Assembly: GCA_945870185.1 (NCBI GenBank)
Contig: CAMBRK010000030.1
Span: forward strand, 1-45,982
From: Aureispira sp. CCB-QB1
Lineage (GTDB): Bacteria; Bacteroidota; Bacteroidia; Chitinophagales; Saprospiraceae
Direction of reading: 5' to 3'
Length of the DNA stretch: 45,982 nt
The notes below the pieces were generated by a model. It made no database searches, had not been told where the DNA came from, and was given only the letters and a program-made list of their open reading frames with translations. A program made the translations under genes and the position numbers. Shown in pieces: positions 25,997 to 34,522 of this stretch. Position 1 is the stretch's first letter. Every line of letters starts with the position of its first letter.

Positions 25997-28396
25997 TTAA
26001 TTTCTCAATGGTTTATTATTCATCAATAAATACTGGATTCTATCCAAGGTCTTTTGATTGCCTAATAGTTGTAAAAATGCTTCTCTCTCTATATCTAGAA
26101 GGTATTGCTCTGAAACTTTTTGCTGACCTGTAAGATCTCCACCACACAACACATAAGCTACTTTTTTGGCAATCTCCAAATCATAGGCAGACATATACTT
26201 ACCGAGATAAAACTCATTCAATGCCGTGTAAAGCGTACCTAAACCACCACGACCAAGTACTGTAACTTCTTTAGAAACAGGAGCAGTATAATTTTTGGCC
26301 AACTCCAACACCTTTGCTTTGGCAGTACTCAATACCTTGCCCAAGTTGACTTCGACTTCGTCACGATTAGGTAACAAGTATCCGTGTTTAAATCCTTCAT
26401 AAGCTGATGTTGAAACTGTGGCAGTAGCAATCACCTTAAGTTTTTCGATTAGTGTGGGTATTTGCACATCTCCTTCAAAAAATGAATCTGAAGCTCTCAC
26501 GGCGAACTCTTTGGTACCACCACCACCTGGAATCAAACCAACACCTACTTCTACAAGTCCAATATATGACTCTGCATGACAAACAGCAGCATCTGTATGC
26601 ATCAATATCTCGCATCCACCTCCAAATACATACCCTTGAGTGGCTGTAACTACAGGAACAGTCGCATATCTCATAGCCATATTGATCTGTTGGAAGGCAT
26701 CCACCATTTCATCAAGCTTTTTGAAGTCCTTTTGCATGGCTGCCATACCTACATTCATCAGGTTGGCGCCTACTGTAAAATTCTTTGCATTATTACCGAT
26801 AACGATTCCTGCCCAATCACCATTTTGAGCAATATGTAAAGCTTCCAAGGCTCCCTGACCGATGCCTTCTCCAATAGCATTTGATTTGGATGTAAACTCA
26901 AAACACAAAACGCCATCTCCAATGTCATGAATAGTACACTCCGAATTTTTATATACCGGTGTATTGCTTCTAAAATTGTCGAGATGTATATTGAGTTCTG
27001 TGCCCGGGATAACTTGATAAGACTTAGTTGATAAGTTGTAATACTTCCTTTTGCCATCTTCTGATTTGTAAAAAGAAGTGACTTCATCCGTTATCATGGT
27101 TTCGACCCATTGTGGTATGGATTCGCCCAATGACTTTGCCAATTGTGCACCTTCGGAGATTCCGACCATATCCCAATATTCAAATGGACCATAAGACCAA
27201 GCATAACCCGCTTTCATGGCATTGTCTATACTGTAAATGTTGTCACTGATTTCAGGAACCCTGTTGGACGCATATGCGAAGATACCACATAAAAGATCAC
27301 GAACAAAATGACCTGAGTTTTCGTCAGAGGCCATCATTTCTTGGATACGTTTATCCATGATTTCTACCTTCTTGGCTATGCCTACCACAGGTATCATTGC
27401 TTTTTGCGCAGGTTTATATTCCAGTGTATTTAGATCCAAAGCTAGGATGACTCTGCCACCTTTTTCATCCCTTTGATCGGTTTTTTTATAAAATCCTTGT
27501 CCAGATTTGTCACCCAAATAATTATTATCCAGCAAGAATTGGGTTGCTTTATGGGTTGGTTTATCTTTGATTAGTTTTACATATTCGTCATTTGGGCAGT
27601 TTTGAATAACACCTTTGGTCACTTTTACTGATGTGTCCAAACCTACAAGATCCAACAAACGATATGACCCTGTATTGGGCCAACCCATGGGCTCTCCAGT
27701 AGTTTTATCTACTTCTTCTATGGTTAAACCATATTTTTCAGTAAGTTCTCCTACTTTATTTCCACTGTAAAAACCTATTCTATTGGCAATAAAAGCTGGT
27801 GTATCCTTACATAAAACAGACTTTTTACCTAAGAAAACTTCACCATAATGCATCCAGAAATCTACAACATCTTTGTCGGTACCTGCATGTGGAATGACCT
27901 CAAACAATGCCATATAACGAGCAGGATTAAAAAAGTGTGTGCCACAAAAGTTGCGTTTAAAATCTTCGCTTCTACCATCTGCCAATTGAGAAATAGGAAT
28001 ACCCGAAGTATTTGAAGTAATTAACGAACCCGGTTTTCTAAGTGCATCTACTTTGGTAAATACCTGTTGTTTTATATCTAATCTTTCTACTACTACTTCG
28101 ATGATCCAGTCGCAAGTAGCAATTTTATCCATATCATCATCAAAGTTTCCCGTGCTAATTCTTGATGAAAATGAAGCATCATAAAGTGGCGCCGGTTTTG
28201 ACTTTATGGCATTGGCCAATGATGTATCAGCTATTCTATTTCTGACAGCTTTATTGCTTTGTTGCTTTTCGTCCAGATCAAAAGGGACTATATCCAGCAT
28301 TAAGACTTCAAGTCCGACATTGGCCAGATGACATGCAATACCTGAACCCATCACTCCTGAGCCCAATACTGCTACTTTTTTTATTCTTTTGGTCAT
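25997..28396 (-). CDS. fadN: 3-hydroxyacyl-CoA dehydrogenase / enoyl-CoA hydratase, FadN-type
   Basis: 799 residues. The N-terminal NAD-binding dehydrogenase has VAVLGSGVMGSGIACHLANVG and the active-site GTHFFNPARYMALFEVI. The C-terminal crotonase domain has NFTVGANL, GYVFGGGCEI and GLVEVGVGLIPGGGG with the catalytic Glu. This order (dehydrogenase first) and length match B. subtilis FadN rather than E. coli FadB. It performs the hydration and oxidation steps of beta-oxidation with FadA. A perfect 27-bp palindrome lies 83 bases upstream of the start. Confidence 0.95.
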   Translation of the reverse strand: MTKRIKKVAVLGSGVMGSGIACHLANVGLEVLMLDIVPFDLDEKQQSNKAVRNRIADTSLANAIKSKPAPLYDASFSSRISTGNFDDDMDKIATCDWIIEVVVERLDIKQQVFTKVDALRKPGSLITSNTSGIPISQLADGRSEDFKRNFCGTHFFNPARYMALFEVIPHAGTDKDVVDFWMHYGEVFLGKKSVLCKDTPAFIANRIGFYSGNKVGELTEKYGLTIEEVDKTTGEPMGWPNTGSYRLLDLVGLDTSVKVTKGVIQNCPNDEYVKLIKDKPTHKATQFLLDNNYLGDKSGQGFYKKTDQRDEKGGRVILALDLNTLEYKPAQKAMIPVVGIAKKVEIMDKRIQEMMASDENSGHFVRDLLCGIFAYASNRVPEISDNIYSIDNAMKAGYAWSYGPFEYWDMVGISEGAQLAKSLGESIPQWVETMITDEVTSFYKSEDGKRKYYNLSTKSYQVIPGTELNIHLDNFRSNTPVYKNSECTIHDIGDGVLCFEFTSKSNAIGEGIGQGALEALHIAQNGDWAGIVIGNNAKNFTVGANLMNVGMAAMQKDFKKLDEMVDAFQQINMAMRYATVPVVTATQGYVFGGGCEILMHTDAAVCHAESYIGLVEVGVGLIPGGGGTKEFAVRASDSFFEGDVQIPTLIEKLKVIATATVSTSAYEGFKHGYLLPNRDEVEVNLGKVLSTAKAKVLELAKNYTAPVSKEVTVLGRGGLGTLYTALNEFYLGKYMSAYDLEIAKKVAYVLCGGDLTGQQKVSEQYLLDIEREAFLQLLGNQKTLDRIQYLLMNNKPLRN

Positions 28397-28478
28397 ATGA
28401 TTATGGCTTTATTTAAATTTAATTTTAAAAACACCATAAAATTATATCTAAATTTAGAAATTACAAAATAATTAATCA

Positions 28479-28505
28479 AAAAATTTAACTCAGAGTTAAA
28501 TTTTT
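28479..28505. promoter_or_regulatory. 27-bp perfect palindrome, candidate operator
   Basis: Two 13-base half-sites that include TTTAACTC and GAGTTAAA surround a single central A. It lies between the divergent fadN and haloperoxidase-like genes, where no terminator is needed. A TetR-type fatty-acid regulator is a natural candidate, but no regulator gene is in the window. An RNA hairpin is the alternative. Confidence 0.55.
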
Positions 28506-28542
28506 AATTTCGGCGCTAGTTATCCCTGAATAAATATAGGAT

Positions 28543-28562
28543 AATATGATCTAAATCATATT
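28543..28562. promoter_or_regulatory. CRP/FNR-family-like binding site
   Basis: AATATGAT-CTAA-ATCATATT is a perfect 8+4+8 inverted repeat whose core TGAT-N4-ATCA matches the CRP/FNR family pattern (FNR: TTGAT-N4-ATCAA). Its centre is about 90 bases before the predicted start of the haloperoxidase-like transcript. Confidence 0.45.
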
Positions 28563-28607
28563 TATAAGCAATTCTTATATGTTTATAAATATTTATTATC
28601 AAAATCT

Positions 28608-28638
28608 TTTGTTTTTTAAAAAACCCCATTTACATTTG
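28608..28638 (+). promoter_or_regulatory. Bacteroidota-type promoter of the haloperoxidase-like gene
   Basis: TTTG (28608-28611), exactly 19 bases, then TACATTTG (28631-28638): a full match to the TTTG-N19-TAnnTTTG consensus. It is the best promoter in the window. Predicted transcription start near 28645 and a leader of about 25 bases. Confidence 0.75.
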
Positions 28639-28669
28639 CGTCAATTATTAATATTTAAACGTTTTCAAT

Positions 28670-30070
28670 ATGAATTTAATTCAATTTTTTAGGACAACAA
28701 TGCTTCTAGCATTAGTAGCCATTAGTGTCGTTTCATGCAAAACTGATATCCATGATGGCAGTGAACCCACATTTAAACAAGTTGCTGACTTTGATCACAA
28801 AATCATCAGTGAGTGGAACGACTTATTTTTAGAAATAGAAAGACACGCTGCAGGATATAGACCTTGTCCTACGGCAAATGCCTTGGGCTATGTAGGTTTG
28901 GCAAACTATGAAGCTTGTGTCAGTGGTATGCCTGAATATCAATCCTTAGCTTACAGATACCCTGGTCTTTCTTTACCAAAAATTACCCAAAATCAGGAAT
29001 ATCATTATCCTACTATTATAAATTCTGTAAATAGTACATTATTTGAAGATCTTTTTGCAGATGTTGATCCTAAACTTTTAAATAACATTAAAACCCTTTC
29101 TGAAAGATACGAAAAGCAATACCGAGACCAAGTAGGAGAAGAAGTTTTTTTAAGATCTGCAAACTATGGAGAAAGTGTAGCATCGGCAGTTTGGCAATGG
29201 ATGAAGCAAGATGTTGCTACTTTTGATGGCTATAAAGATCCATTTAAAGAAAACAACTGGAGAGACCTAATGAATAACCCTGGGGCATGGACACCAACGA
29301 TTCCTGGACCTGGTGAAGGAATGTTTCCTTACTGGGGCAAAGGTAAGACCCTTGCTATAGGTGAGGACATGAAAGTTTGTAGAGATTGGAAATCATATGT
29401 AGGCAACTTTACCGAAACAGCTGGTAAAGGATTATATAATCAAGCTATAGAAGTAATGGTGCAAAATAGCCCTGAATTAGCATATCAAACAGAGTGGATT
29501 GGCGAATTCTGGAGTGATGACCTTTTGGGACTTACATTTAGTCCTCCATCTAGATGGTTAGCTATTGCATCCCAAGTTTACAAATTGGAAGATGCCAGTC
29601 TGGAAGAAGCACTTGTAGCCAATGCCAAAGTTGGTTTAGCACTTCATGATGCTGCTATCGGAGCATGGAACTCAAAATATCATTATAATCTGGAAAGGCC
29701 TGAATCGTATATAAAAAGAGTGATAGATCCTACATTTGAACCAAACCTGTACAATCCGCTCACCGGCGAGAATGGTATTTCTCCTTCTTTCCCTGCATAC
29801 CCGTCTGGTCATGCTACTTTTGGAGCTGCATCTGCCGAAGCTTTAGGAAGTGTGTTTGGATATTCATTTGGGATGACAGACAATTGTCATAGAAACAGAA
29901 CAGAATTTGAAGGTTATCCTCGTACTTTCAGCAGTTTTTATGAAATGGCTCTAGAAAATGCTTGGTCAAGGGTTCCTTTGGGAGTACATTACAGAATGGA
30001 CGCAGAAGAAGGTATGAGATACGGTACAGAAATAGGAAGAGTCGTAAACAGAATGCCTTGGAAAAAATAA
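28670..30070 (+). CDS. PAP2 / vanadium-dependent haloperoxidase family lipoprotein
   Basis: 466 residues. A lipoprotein signal ends at Cys23 (VAISVVSC), so it is likely exported and lipid-anchored. The three-part phosphate/vanadate-binding signature is complete: K336-x6-R343-P344 (KYHYNLERP), PSGH at 378-381, and SRVPLGVHYRMD at 433-444 (SR-x5-H-x3-D). Proteins with this signature are either acid phosphatases or vanadium haloperoxidases; the length and C-terminal placement favour the haloperoxidase-like group. Monocistronic, with its own strong promoter and a terminator. Confidence 0.88.
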   Translation: MNLIQFFRTTMLLALVAISVVSCKTDIHDGSEPTFKQVADFDHKIISEWNDLFLEIERHAAGYRPCPTANALGYVGLANYEACVSGMPEYQSLAYRYPGLSLPKITQNQEYHYPTIINSVNSTLFEDLFADVDPKLLNNIKTLSERYEKQYRDQVGEEVFLRSANYGESVASAVWQWMKQDVATFDGYKDPFKENNWRDLMNNPGAWTPTIPGPGEGMFPYWGKGKTLAIGEDMKVCRDWKSYVGNFTETAGKGLYNQAIEVMVQNSPELAYQTEWIGEFWSDDLLGLTFSPPSRWLAIASQVYKLEDASLEEALVANAKVGLALHDAAIGAWNSKYHYNLERPESYIKRVIDPTFEPNLYNPLTGENGISPSFPAYPSGHATFGAASAEALGSVFGYSFGMTDNCHRNRTEFEGYPRTFSSFYEMALENAWSRVPLGVHYRMDAEEGMRYGTEIGRVVNRMPWKK

Positions 30071-30144
30071 TCTAATAATCTTTTACGGTATCATAATAAA
30101 GTTATAATCCATCATTTGGTTTTAAAAAATAAGCCCTTTTAAAG

Positions 30145-30188
30145 AAGAAGCCATCAAAACTGATTTAGTTTGATGGCTTCTTTATTAG
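30145..30188 (+). terminator. Terminator after the haloperoxidase-like gene
   Basis: A perfect 14-bp stem AAGAAGCCATCAAA (30145-30158) with TTTGATGGCTTCTT (30169-30182), a 10-base loop and a short T/A tail. On the minus strand it could stop any transcript coming from 30420. Confidence 0.8.
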
Positions 30189-30276
30189 GATTTATCGATC
30201 TAAACCTTGAATTGCAAGTGTATGATTTCTATTTACACGTAGACTTAAAAATACAAAAGTTTTAACATTTTATATC

Positions 30277-30354
30277 TTACAGCACAACTATCCTTTTTGA
30301 AATTATATTACCATCTTTTGTAAAAAATACAATCTGATGTTGTCCACAAAATTC
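30277..30354 (-). pseudogene. Possible remnant of a T9SS cargo C-terminus
   Basis: In one minus-strand frame 25 codons read FCGQHQIVFFTKDGNIISKRIVVL and stop, which resembles the last strand of a T9SS type A domain (GxYxVxxxTKDGxxxSKRIVV). No start or N-terminal part is in frame. A 31-codon frame starting 54 bases upstream is a different phase. This is either decayed coding DNA or chance. Confidence 0.3.
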
Positions 30355-30419
30355 GTGACATTACGCATTCAAGATATTGACCAGTATTGCTGAAATGTTT
30401 CATTTTAAAAATTTATCAG

Positions 30420-30427
30420 CAAAGGTA
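30420..30427 (-). promoter_or_regulatory. Orphan -7 box
   Basis: TACCTTTG on the minus strand with no intact gene downstream before the terminator at 30145-30182. It may be the relic promoter of the degraded gene at 30277-30354 or drive a short transcript. Confidence 0.3.
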
Positions 30428-30508
30428 TCTTTACACGGATACTGATTGTTTATCCAAAATTGCTAAAATAAATTGGTTTGTTTGCATTAGTGTAAAAAGA
30501 AAACACAA

Positions 30509-31459
30509 TCACACATCACTGTGCCGCTCCCAATAGTTTTGGTCCTCTACTTCTTCGAGTAGCCCTAGATAGTTTTGGTATCTCAATAAACTGACTTCAC
30601 CAGTTTCCAATGCTGCTTTTACCGCACACTTAGGTTCGTTCCTGTGTGTGCAATTGGCAAATTTACATTGGTCAGACAAGGCAAAAAACTCTCTGAAATT
30701 ATGGGCAATATCCATTACTTCAAGATGTGAAAAAGCCAATGTTTTGATGCCTGGAGTATCTATGATATGGCCACCAAAAGATAAATCATACATTTCTGCA
30801 AAAGTGGTAGTGTGTTGTCCTTTGCCAGAAAAATCAGAAATCTCTTCTGTACGGAGTTTGAGCGTAGGCTCTACAGCATTAACGAGGGTAGATTTGCCCA
30901 CACCAGATTGCCCTGCAACCAGGGTTGTTTTATCCTTTAGGATGGACTGAAGCTCTTCAAGTCCTTGTCTGGTAACTGATGATGTCTTGATAACTCGATG
31001 GCCAATATTATTATAAATCCTTAGCAATTCATCATAAATTTCTAAATCATGGGTATTAAAAATGTCACTCTTATTGAAGACAACCGTAACTGGGATAGAA
31101 TATGGTTCTGTCATGATCAAAAACCGGTCTATAAACCCAATCTTTAAATTAGGCTCTCTAATAGTTACGATTAATAATGCCTGGTCCACATTGCTAGCCA
31201 AAAAATGTAGTTGGTGTTTTTTCCTTGGCGATTGGCGTACAACATAGTTTTTTCTTAATGAGATAGCTTTTATCACCCCACGGATTTCAACGGAATCTTC
31301 CATTTCCAATGATACTTCATCACCCACGGCAATGGGATTGGTCAGTTTCAGACCATCCAGTTTTATCTTTCCTGCTATCCTGCTTTGTATGATACTGCCA
31401 TCTTCAAGTCTTACATTGTACCAACTTCCCGTGGACTTGATTACAATGCCCTTGATCAT
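30509..31459 (-). CDS. rsgA: Ribosome small-subunit-dependent GTPase A
   Basis: 316 residues; a late 30S assembly GTPase. An N-terminal OB-fold is followed by a circularly permuted GTPase domain: NKSD (G4) comes before the P-loop GQSGVGKSTLVN (G1), then DTPG (G3). The C-terminal zinc motif is CKFANCTHRNEPKC. The start overlaps the stop of the upstream GGGP-synthase-like gene by ATGA, so the two are translationally coupled. Confidence 0.97.
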   Translation of the reverse strand: MIKGIVIKSTGSWYNVRLEDGSIIQSRIAGKIKLDGLKLTNPIAVGDEVSLEMEDSVEIRGVIKAISLRKNYVVRQSPRKKHQLHFLASNVDQALLIVTIREPNLKIGFIDRFLIMTEPYSIPVTVVFNKSDIFNTHDLEIYDELLRIYNNIGHRVIKTSSVTRQGLEELQSILKDKTTLVAGQSGVGKSTLVNAVEPTLKLRTEEISDFSGKGQHTTTFAEMYDLSFGGHIIDTPGIKTLAFSHLEVMDIAHNFREFFALSDQCKFANCTHRNEPKCAVKAALETGEVSLLRYQNYLGLLEEVEDQNYWERHSDV

Positions 31460-32232
31460 TGGAGAATATTGGTTTTTTGTGGTGTAGATTGCTCATGGAC
31501 TGCTATAACAAGTTCTTTGATCAATCTAGGATCTTTTTCTATGGCGTTACCGACTACGATGACGTCCGCACCTGCTTTTGCATTTGCAGCAGCTTTTTCT
31601 GGTGTAGAAATACCACCACCTACTATTAAAGGAATATTGATACCACTACTCACAGTTTGAATCATGGATTCGGATATTGGGTTTTTAGCACCACTGCCGG
31701 CATCCATGTAGATTTGTTTTAAACCAAGAAGTTCCCCTGCCATGGCTGTACACAATGCAATATCATCTTTATTAGCTGGTATTGGACTGGTATTGCTCAT
31801 ATATTGCACACTAGTCATAATACCTCCATCTATAAGCATATAACCTGTAGATATAATTTCAAGCGGGCTTATTTTAAGGAATGGTGCTGTTATCACATGT
31901 TTTCCTATCAATAAATCTGCATTTCTGCCTGATATTAATGATAAAAACAACAAACCGTCTGCCTTATAACTCAGCTGAAATGAATTGCCAGGAAATAGAA
32001 TCATTGGAATATTACACATCTCTTTCATAGACTTGAGCACATAATCAAGCATATCATTGACTACAAGACTACCGCCTATAAAAAAGAAATCCACTCCAGC
32101 TTCCACAGAGGTCTCTAGAACTTTGCTAATTTTTCCTAATCTTACTTTATCAGGGTCAATCAATACTACAAACTTCTTTTGGCCCGTTTGTTTAGCCTCA
32201 TGAAATTGTGCATATAGTCCATTGTTTGTCAT
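31456..32232 (-). CDS. Geranylgeranylglyceryl phosphate synthase-like (PcrB/GGGPS family)
   Basis: 258 residues, a TIM-barrel prenyltransferase. Family motifs are VLIDPDK near the N-terminus, GGSLVVND, ILFPGNSFQLS, TGYMLIDGG, YMDAGSGAKNPIS and the phosphate-binding IVGGGISTPEKA / VVGNAIEKD. Archaeal and some bacterial members join glycerol-1-phosphate to a polyprenyl diphosphate with an ether bond. I recall Bacteroidota members forming a separate GGGPS group. No glycerol-1-phosphate dehydrogenase is nearby. It overlaps rsgA by 4 bases. Confidence 0.87.
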   Translation of the reverse strand: MTNNGLYAQFHEAKQTGQKKFVVLIDPDKVRLGKISKVLETSVEAGVDFFFIGGSLVVNDMLDYVLKSMKEMCNIPMILFPGNSFQLSYKADGLLFLSLISGRNADLLIGKHVITAPFLKISPLEIISTGYMLIDGGIMTSVQYMSNTSPIPANKDDIALCTAMAGELLGLKQIYMDAGSGAKNPISESMIQTVSSGINIPLIVGGGISTPEKAAANAKAGADVIVVGNAIEKDPRLIKELVIAVHEQSTPQKTNILQ

Positions 32233-32254
32233 CTGATTGTAATGATTGAAGATA

Positions 32255-32262
32255 CAAAGGTA
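32255..32262 (-). promoter_or_regulatory. -7 box of the GGGPS-rsgA operon
   Basis: TACCTTTG on the minus strand, 22 bases upstream of the GGGPS-like ATG; exact TAnnTTTG match. A TTGG about 21 bases upstream is a weak -33 candidate. Confidence 0.5.
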
Positions 32263-32379
32263 GATATAAAAATTGATTTTAAGCCAATCAAAGATTAGAT
32301 ACTATATTTTTTATTAACTTCGCAACTCATTTAATAGTAAAGCTAATTAGTAAATATCTTTATTAAAACCTAATCAAAT

Positions 32380-33834
32380 ATGTCAGAAATAATCAGACAA
32401 CTGGAACCTAAAAATCTGTGGAACCATTTTGCAGATCTTAATGCTGTACCTAGAGCTTCTAAAAAAGAAGAACGAGTCATACAGTTTGCAGTCGATTTTG
32501 GTAAAGCCTTAGGATTGGAAACCGTAGTGGATCACGTAGGAAATGTCATCATCAAAAAGCCAGCTACACCAGGCATGGAAGACCGAAAACCCATAGTGAT
32601 GCAGTCTCACTTAGATATGGTGCACCAAAAAAACAATGATACTGTTTTTGATTTTGACACTCAAGGTATAGCAATGTATGTGGAAGATGGTTGGGTAAAA
32701 GCCAAAGGCACCACACTTGGTGCAGACAATGGCATTGGAGTCGCAGCTATCATGGCGGTATTGGCATCCACGGATATTGCTCATCCAACATTGGAAGCCC
32801 TATTTACCATCGATGAAGAAACAGGTATGACTGGTGCATTGGGTTTGCAAGGTGGTTTGCTGAATGGTGTGATATTGCTCAATCTAGATACTGAAGAAGA
32901 TGACGAAATAGATATAGGATGTGCAGGAGGCATGGATGTGACCGCAACGAAAACCTACAATACAGTTACTATTGATAAAACCAATCATATAGGTCTAGAG
33001 ATTGTGGTCAAAGGATTGAAAGGTGGGCATTCGGGTATAGATATCCATCTTGGTAGAGGTAATGCCAATAAAATTTTAAACAGAATTATTCATGGCTTGC
33101 CTAAAGTAAGTCTGTGCTCTTTTGAAGGTGGTAGCCTTCGGAATGCTATACCCAGAGAAAGTCATGCAACTATTGTTATACATAAAGAAGGAAAAGAAAG
33201 TATCCTGTCAACCATAAACAACAGAATTGCTGACATCAAAAAGGAATTTGAAAGCATAGAACCCAACCTATCTATCACTATTGATGAAGTAGTATGTCCT
33301 GATACAAAAGTAGATTTTCAAGACCAAATCACACTATTGAACGCAATCTATGCCGCACATAATGGAGTTTTCCGTATGAGTCCAGATATAGCTGATTTGG
33401 TAGAAGCCTCCAATAATGTAGCCAAAGTAGAAATCAAAGAAGGAACGGCTAAAATTTTATGTTTAACCCGATCATCTGTAGAATCTACAAAGATGGATGT
33501 TGCTTACAGCTTGAAGTCTTGCTTTGAACTTGGAGTATTTGAAGTCACATTTTCTGGCGCTTATCCAGGTTGGACACCCAATGTAAATTCACCCATCCTA
33601 AAAGTAATGACTGAATTGTATGAAAAAATGTATGAAAGTAAACCTCATGTGGTAGCTTGTCATGCAGGATTGGAGTGTGGTATTTTAGGTCAGAATTATC
33701 CGGGAATGGATATGATTTCATACGGCCCAACCATCAAAGGAGCGCACTCTCCTGACGAAAGGGTCAATATTGCTTCTGTCCAGAAATTCTGGAATTTTAC
33801 TTTAGAAATATTAAAGCATATTCCTGCAAAGTGA
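32380..33834 (+). CDS. pepD: Aminoacyl-histidine dipeptidase (Xaa-His, M20 family)
   Basis: 484 residues, a cytosolic di-zinc dipeptidase that cleaves carnosine-like and other dipeptides. M20 metal ligands are visible: MQSHLDMVHQ (first His and Asp), LGADNGIGVAA (bridging Asp), FTIDEETGMTGA (Glu-Glu) and the later HAGLECG and GAHSPDE. The length is normal for PepD. The next gene follows after 4 bases. Confidence 0.95.
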   Translation: MSEIIRQLEPKNLWNHFADLNAVPRASKKEERVIQFAVDFGKALGLETVVDHVGNVIIKKPATPGMEDRKPIVMQSHLDMVHQKNNDTVFDFDTQGIAMYVEDGWVKAKGTTLGADNGIGVAAIMAVLASTDIAHPTLEALFTIDEETGMTGALGLQGGLLNGVILLNLDTEEDDEIDIGCAGGMDVTATKTYNTVTIDKTNHIGLEIVVKGLKGGHSGIDIHLGRGNANKILNRIIHGLPKVSLCSFEGGSLRNAIPRESHATIVIHKEGKESILSTINNRIADIKKEFESIEPNLSITIDEVVCPDTKVDFQDQITLLNAIYAAHNGVFRMSPDIADLVEASNNVAKVEIKEGTAKILCLTRSSVESTKMDVAYSLKSCFELGVFEVTFSGAYPGWTPNVNSPILKVMTELYEKMYESKPHVVACHAGLECGILGQNYPGMDMISYGPTIKGAHSPDERVNIASVQKFWNFTLEILKHIPAK

Positions 33835-33838
33835 AACC

Positions 33839-34522
33839 ATGGATTTATCCCAATATACCGATCTTGACAACCCTGTTTGGAATGCTCTTTCACAATCCCA
33901 CTTTTGGTTATCTATTGATTATGGAAGTATAAAGTTTTATAATCCTGAATACAACTCTTTTGGTGGATATACATCAGGAAGCGATATAGAAAAAGGACTG
34001 ATTGACTATAGTCAGCTTACACATTCATTTTATGTAGTAGGTGACCGCCCTAAGGTACCTGATCTTCTGTATATTGATAAGGAAATTCTGTGTTATCAAA
34101 TGGTGATGATAAACTTGCAACCTTTCCCCCATAATTACAACATTAAGCCTTTGGGAGATCATGAGTTTGAAGCTCTTTTTAATTTAATACAACTGGTGAT
34201 GCCAGGATACTTCAGACCAAAAACACCATTGATGGGTCAGTACTTTGGAATTTATGATGGACAGAAATTAGTTTCAGCCGCAGGTATGAGGATTCATCTA
34301 AACCATTATACAGAGGTGAGTAGCATAGTTACAGATCCAGAATACCGTGGCAGAGGTTTTGCTGTTGCACTTACTGCTCATTGTGCTCAAATCATCTTGA
34401 ATGAAAGCAAAATTCCTTTTCTTCATGTTCTAACCACAAATGATACTGCAATATCGATGTACGAAAGGCTGGGATTTCAAAAAAGAAAGCTTATGTCGTT
34501 TTGGTTGATCAAAAAAAAGTAA
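33839..34522 (+). CDS. GNAT family N-acetyltransferase
   Basis: 227 residues. The C-terminal half has the acetyl-CoA site VTDPEYRGRGFAVALTAH (RxxGxA motif A) and NDTAISMYERLGFQ (motif B), with SSIVTD before it; the N-terminal half is less recognisable. The substrate is unknown. It is 4 bases after pepD and probably co-transcribed. Its stop codon directly abuts the stop codon of murI on the other strand, with no base between. Confidence 0.87.
   Translation: MDLSQYTDLDNPVWNALSQSHFWLSIDYGSIKFYNPEYNSFGGYTSGSDIEKGLIDYSQLTHSFYVVGDRPKVPDLLYIDKEILCYQMVMINLQPFPHNYNIKPLGDHEFEALFNLIQLVMPGYFRPKTPLMGQYFGIYDGQKLVSAAGMRIHLNHYTEVSSIVTDPEYRGRGFAVALTAHCAQIILNESKIPFLHVLTTNDTAISMYERLGFQKRKLMSFWLIKKK

Larger units (their letters stand above)
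30183..30508. other. Intergenic region with remnants
   Basis: 326 bases between a terminator and the rsgA stop. It holds a minus-strand -7-like box (30420-30427) and a short tail that resembles a T9SS cargo C-terminus (30277-30354). No intact gene or RNA is seen. Confidence 0.5.

Noticed and set aside
28479-28505. 27-bp palindrome as a terminator
   Set aside because: Both neighbouring genes point away from it, so no transcript needs to stop there, although T residues follow one arm.
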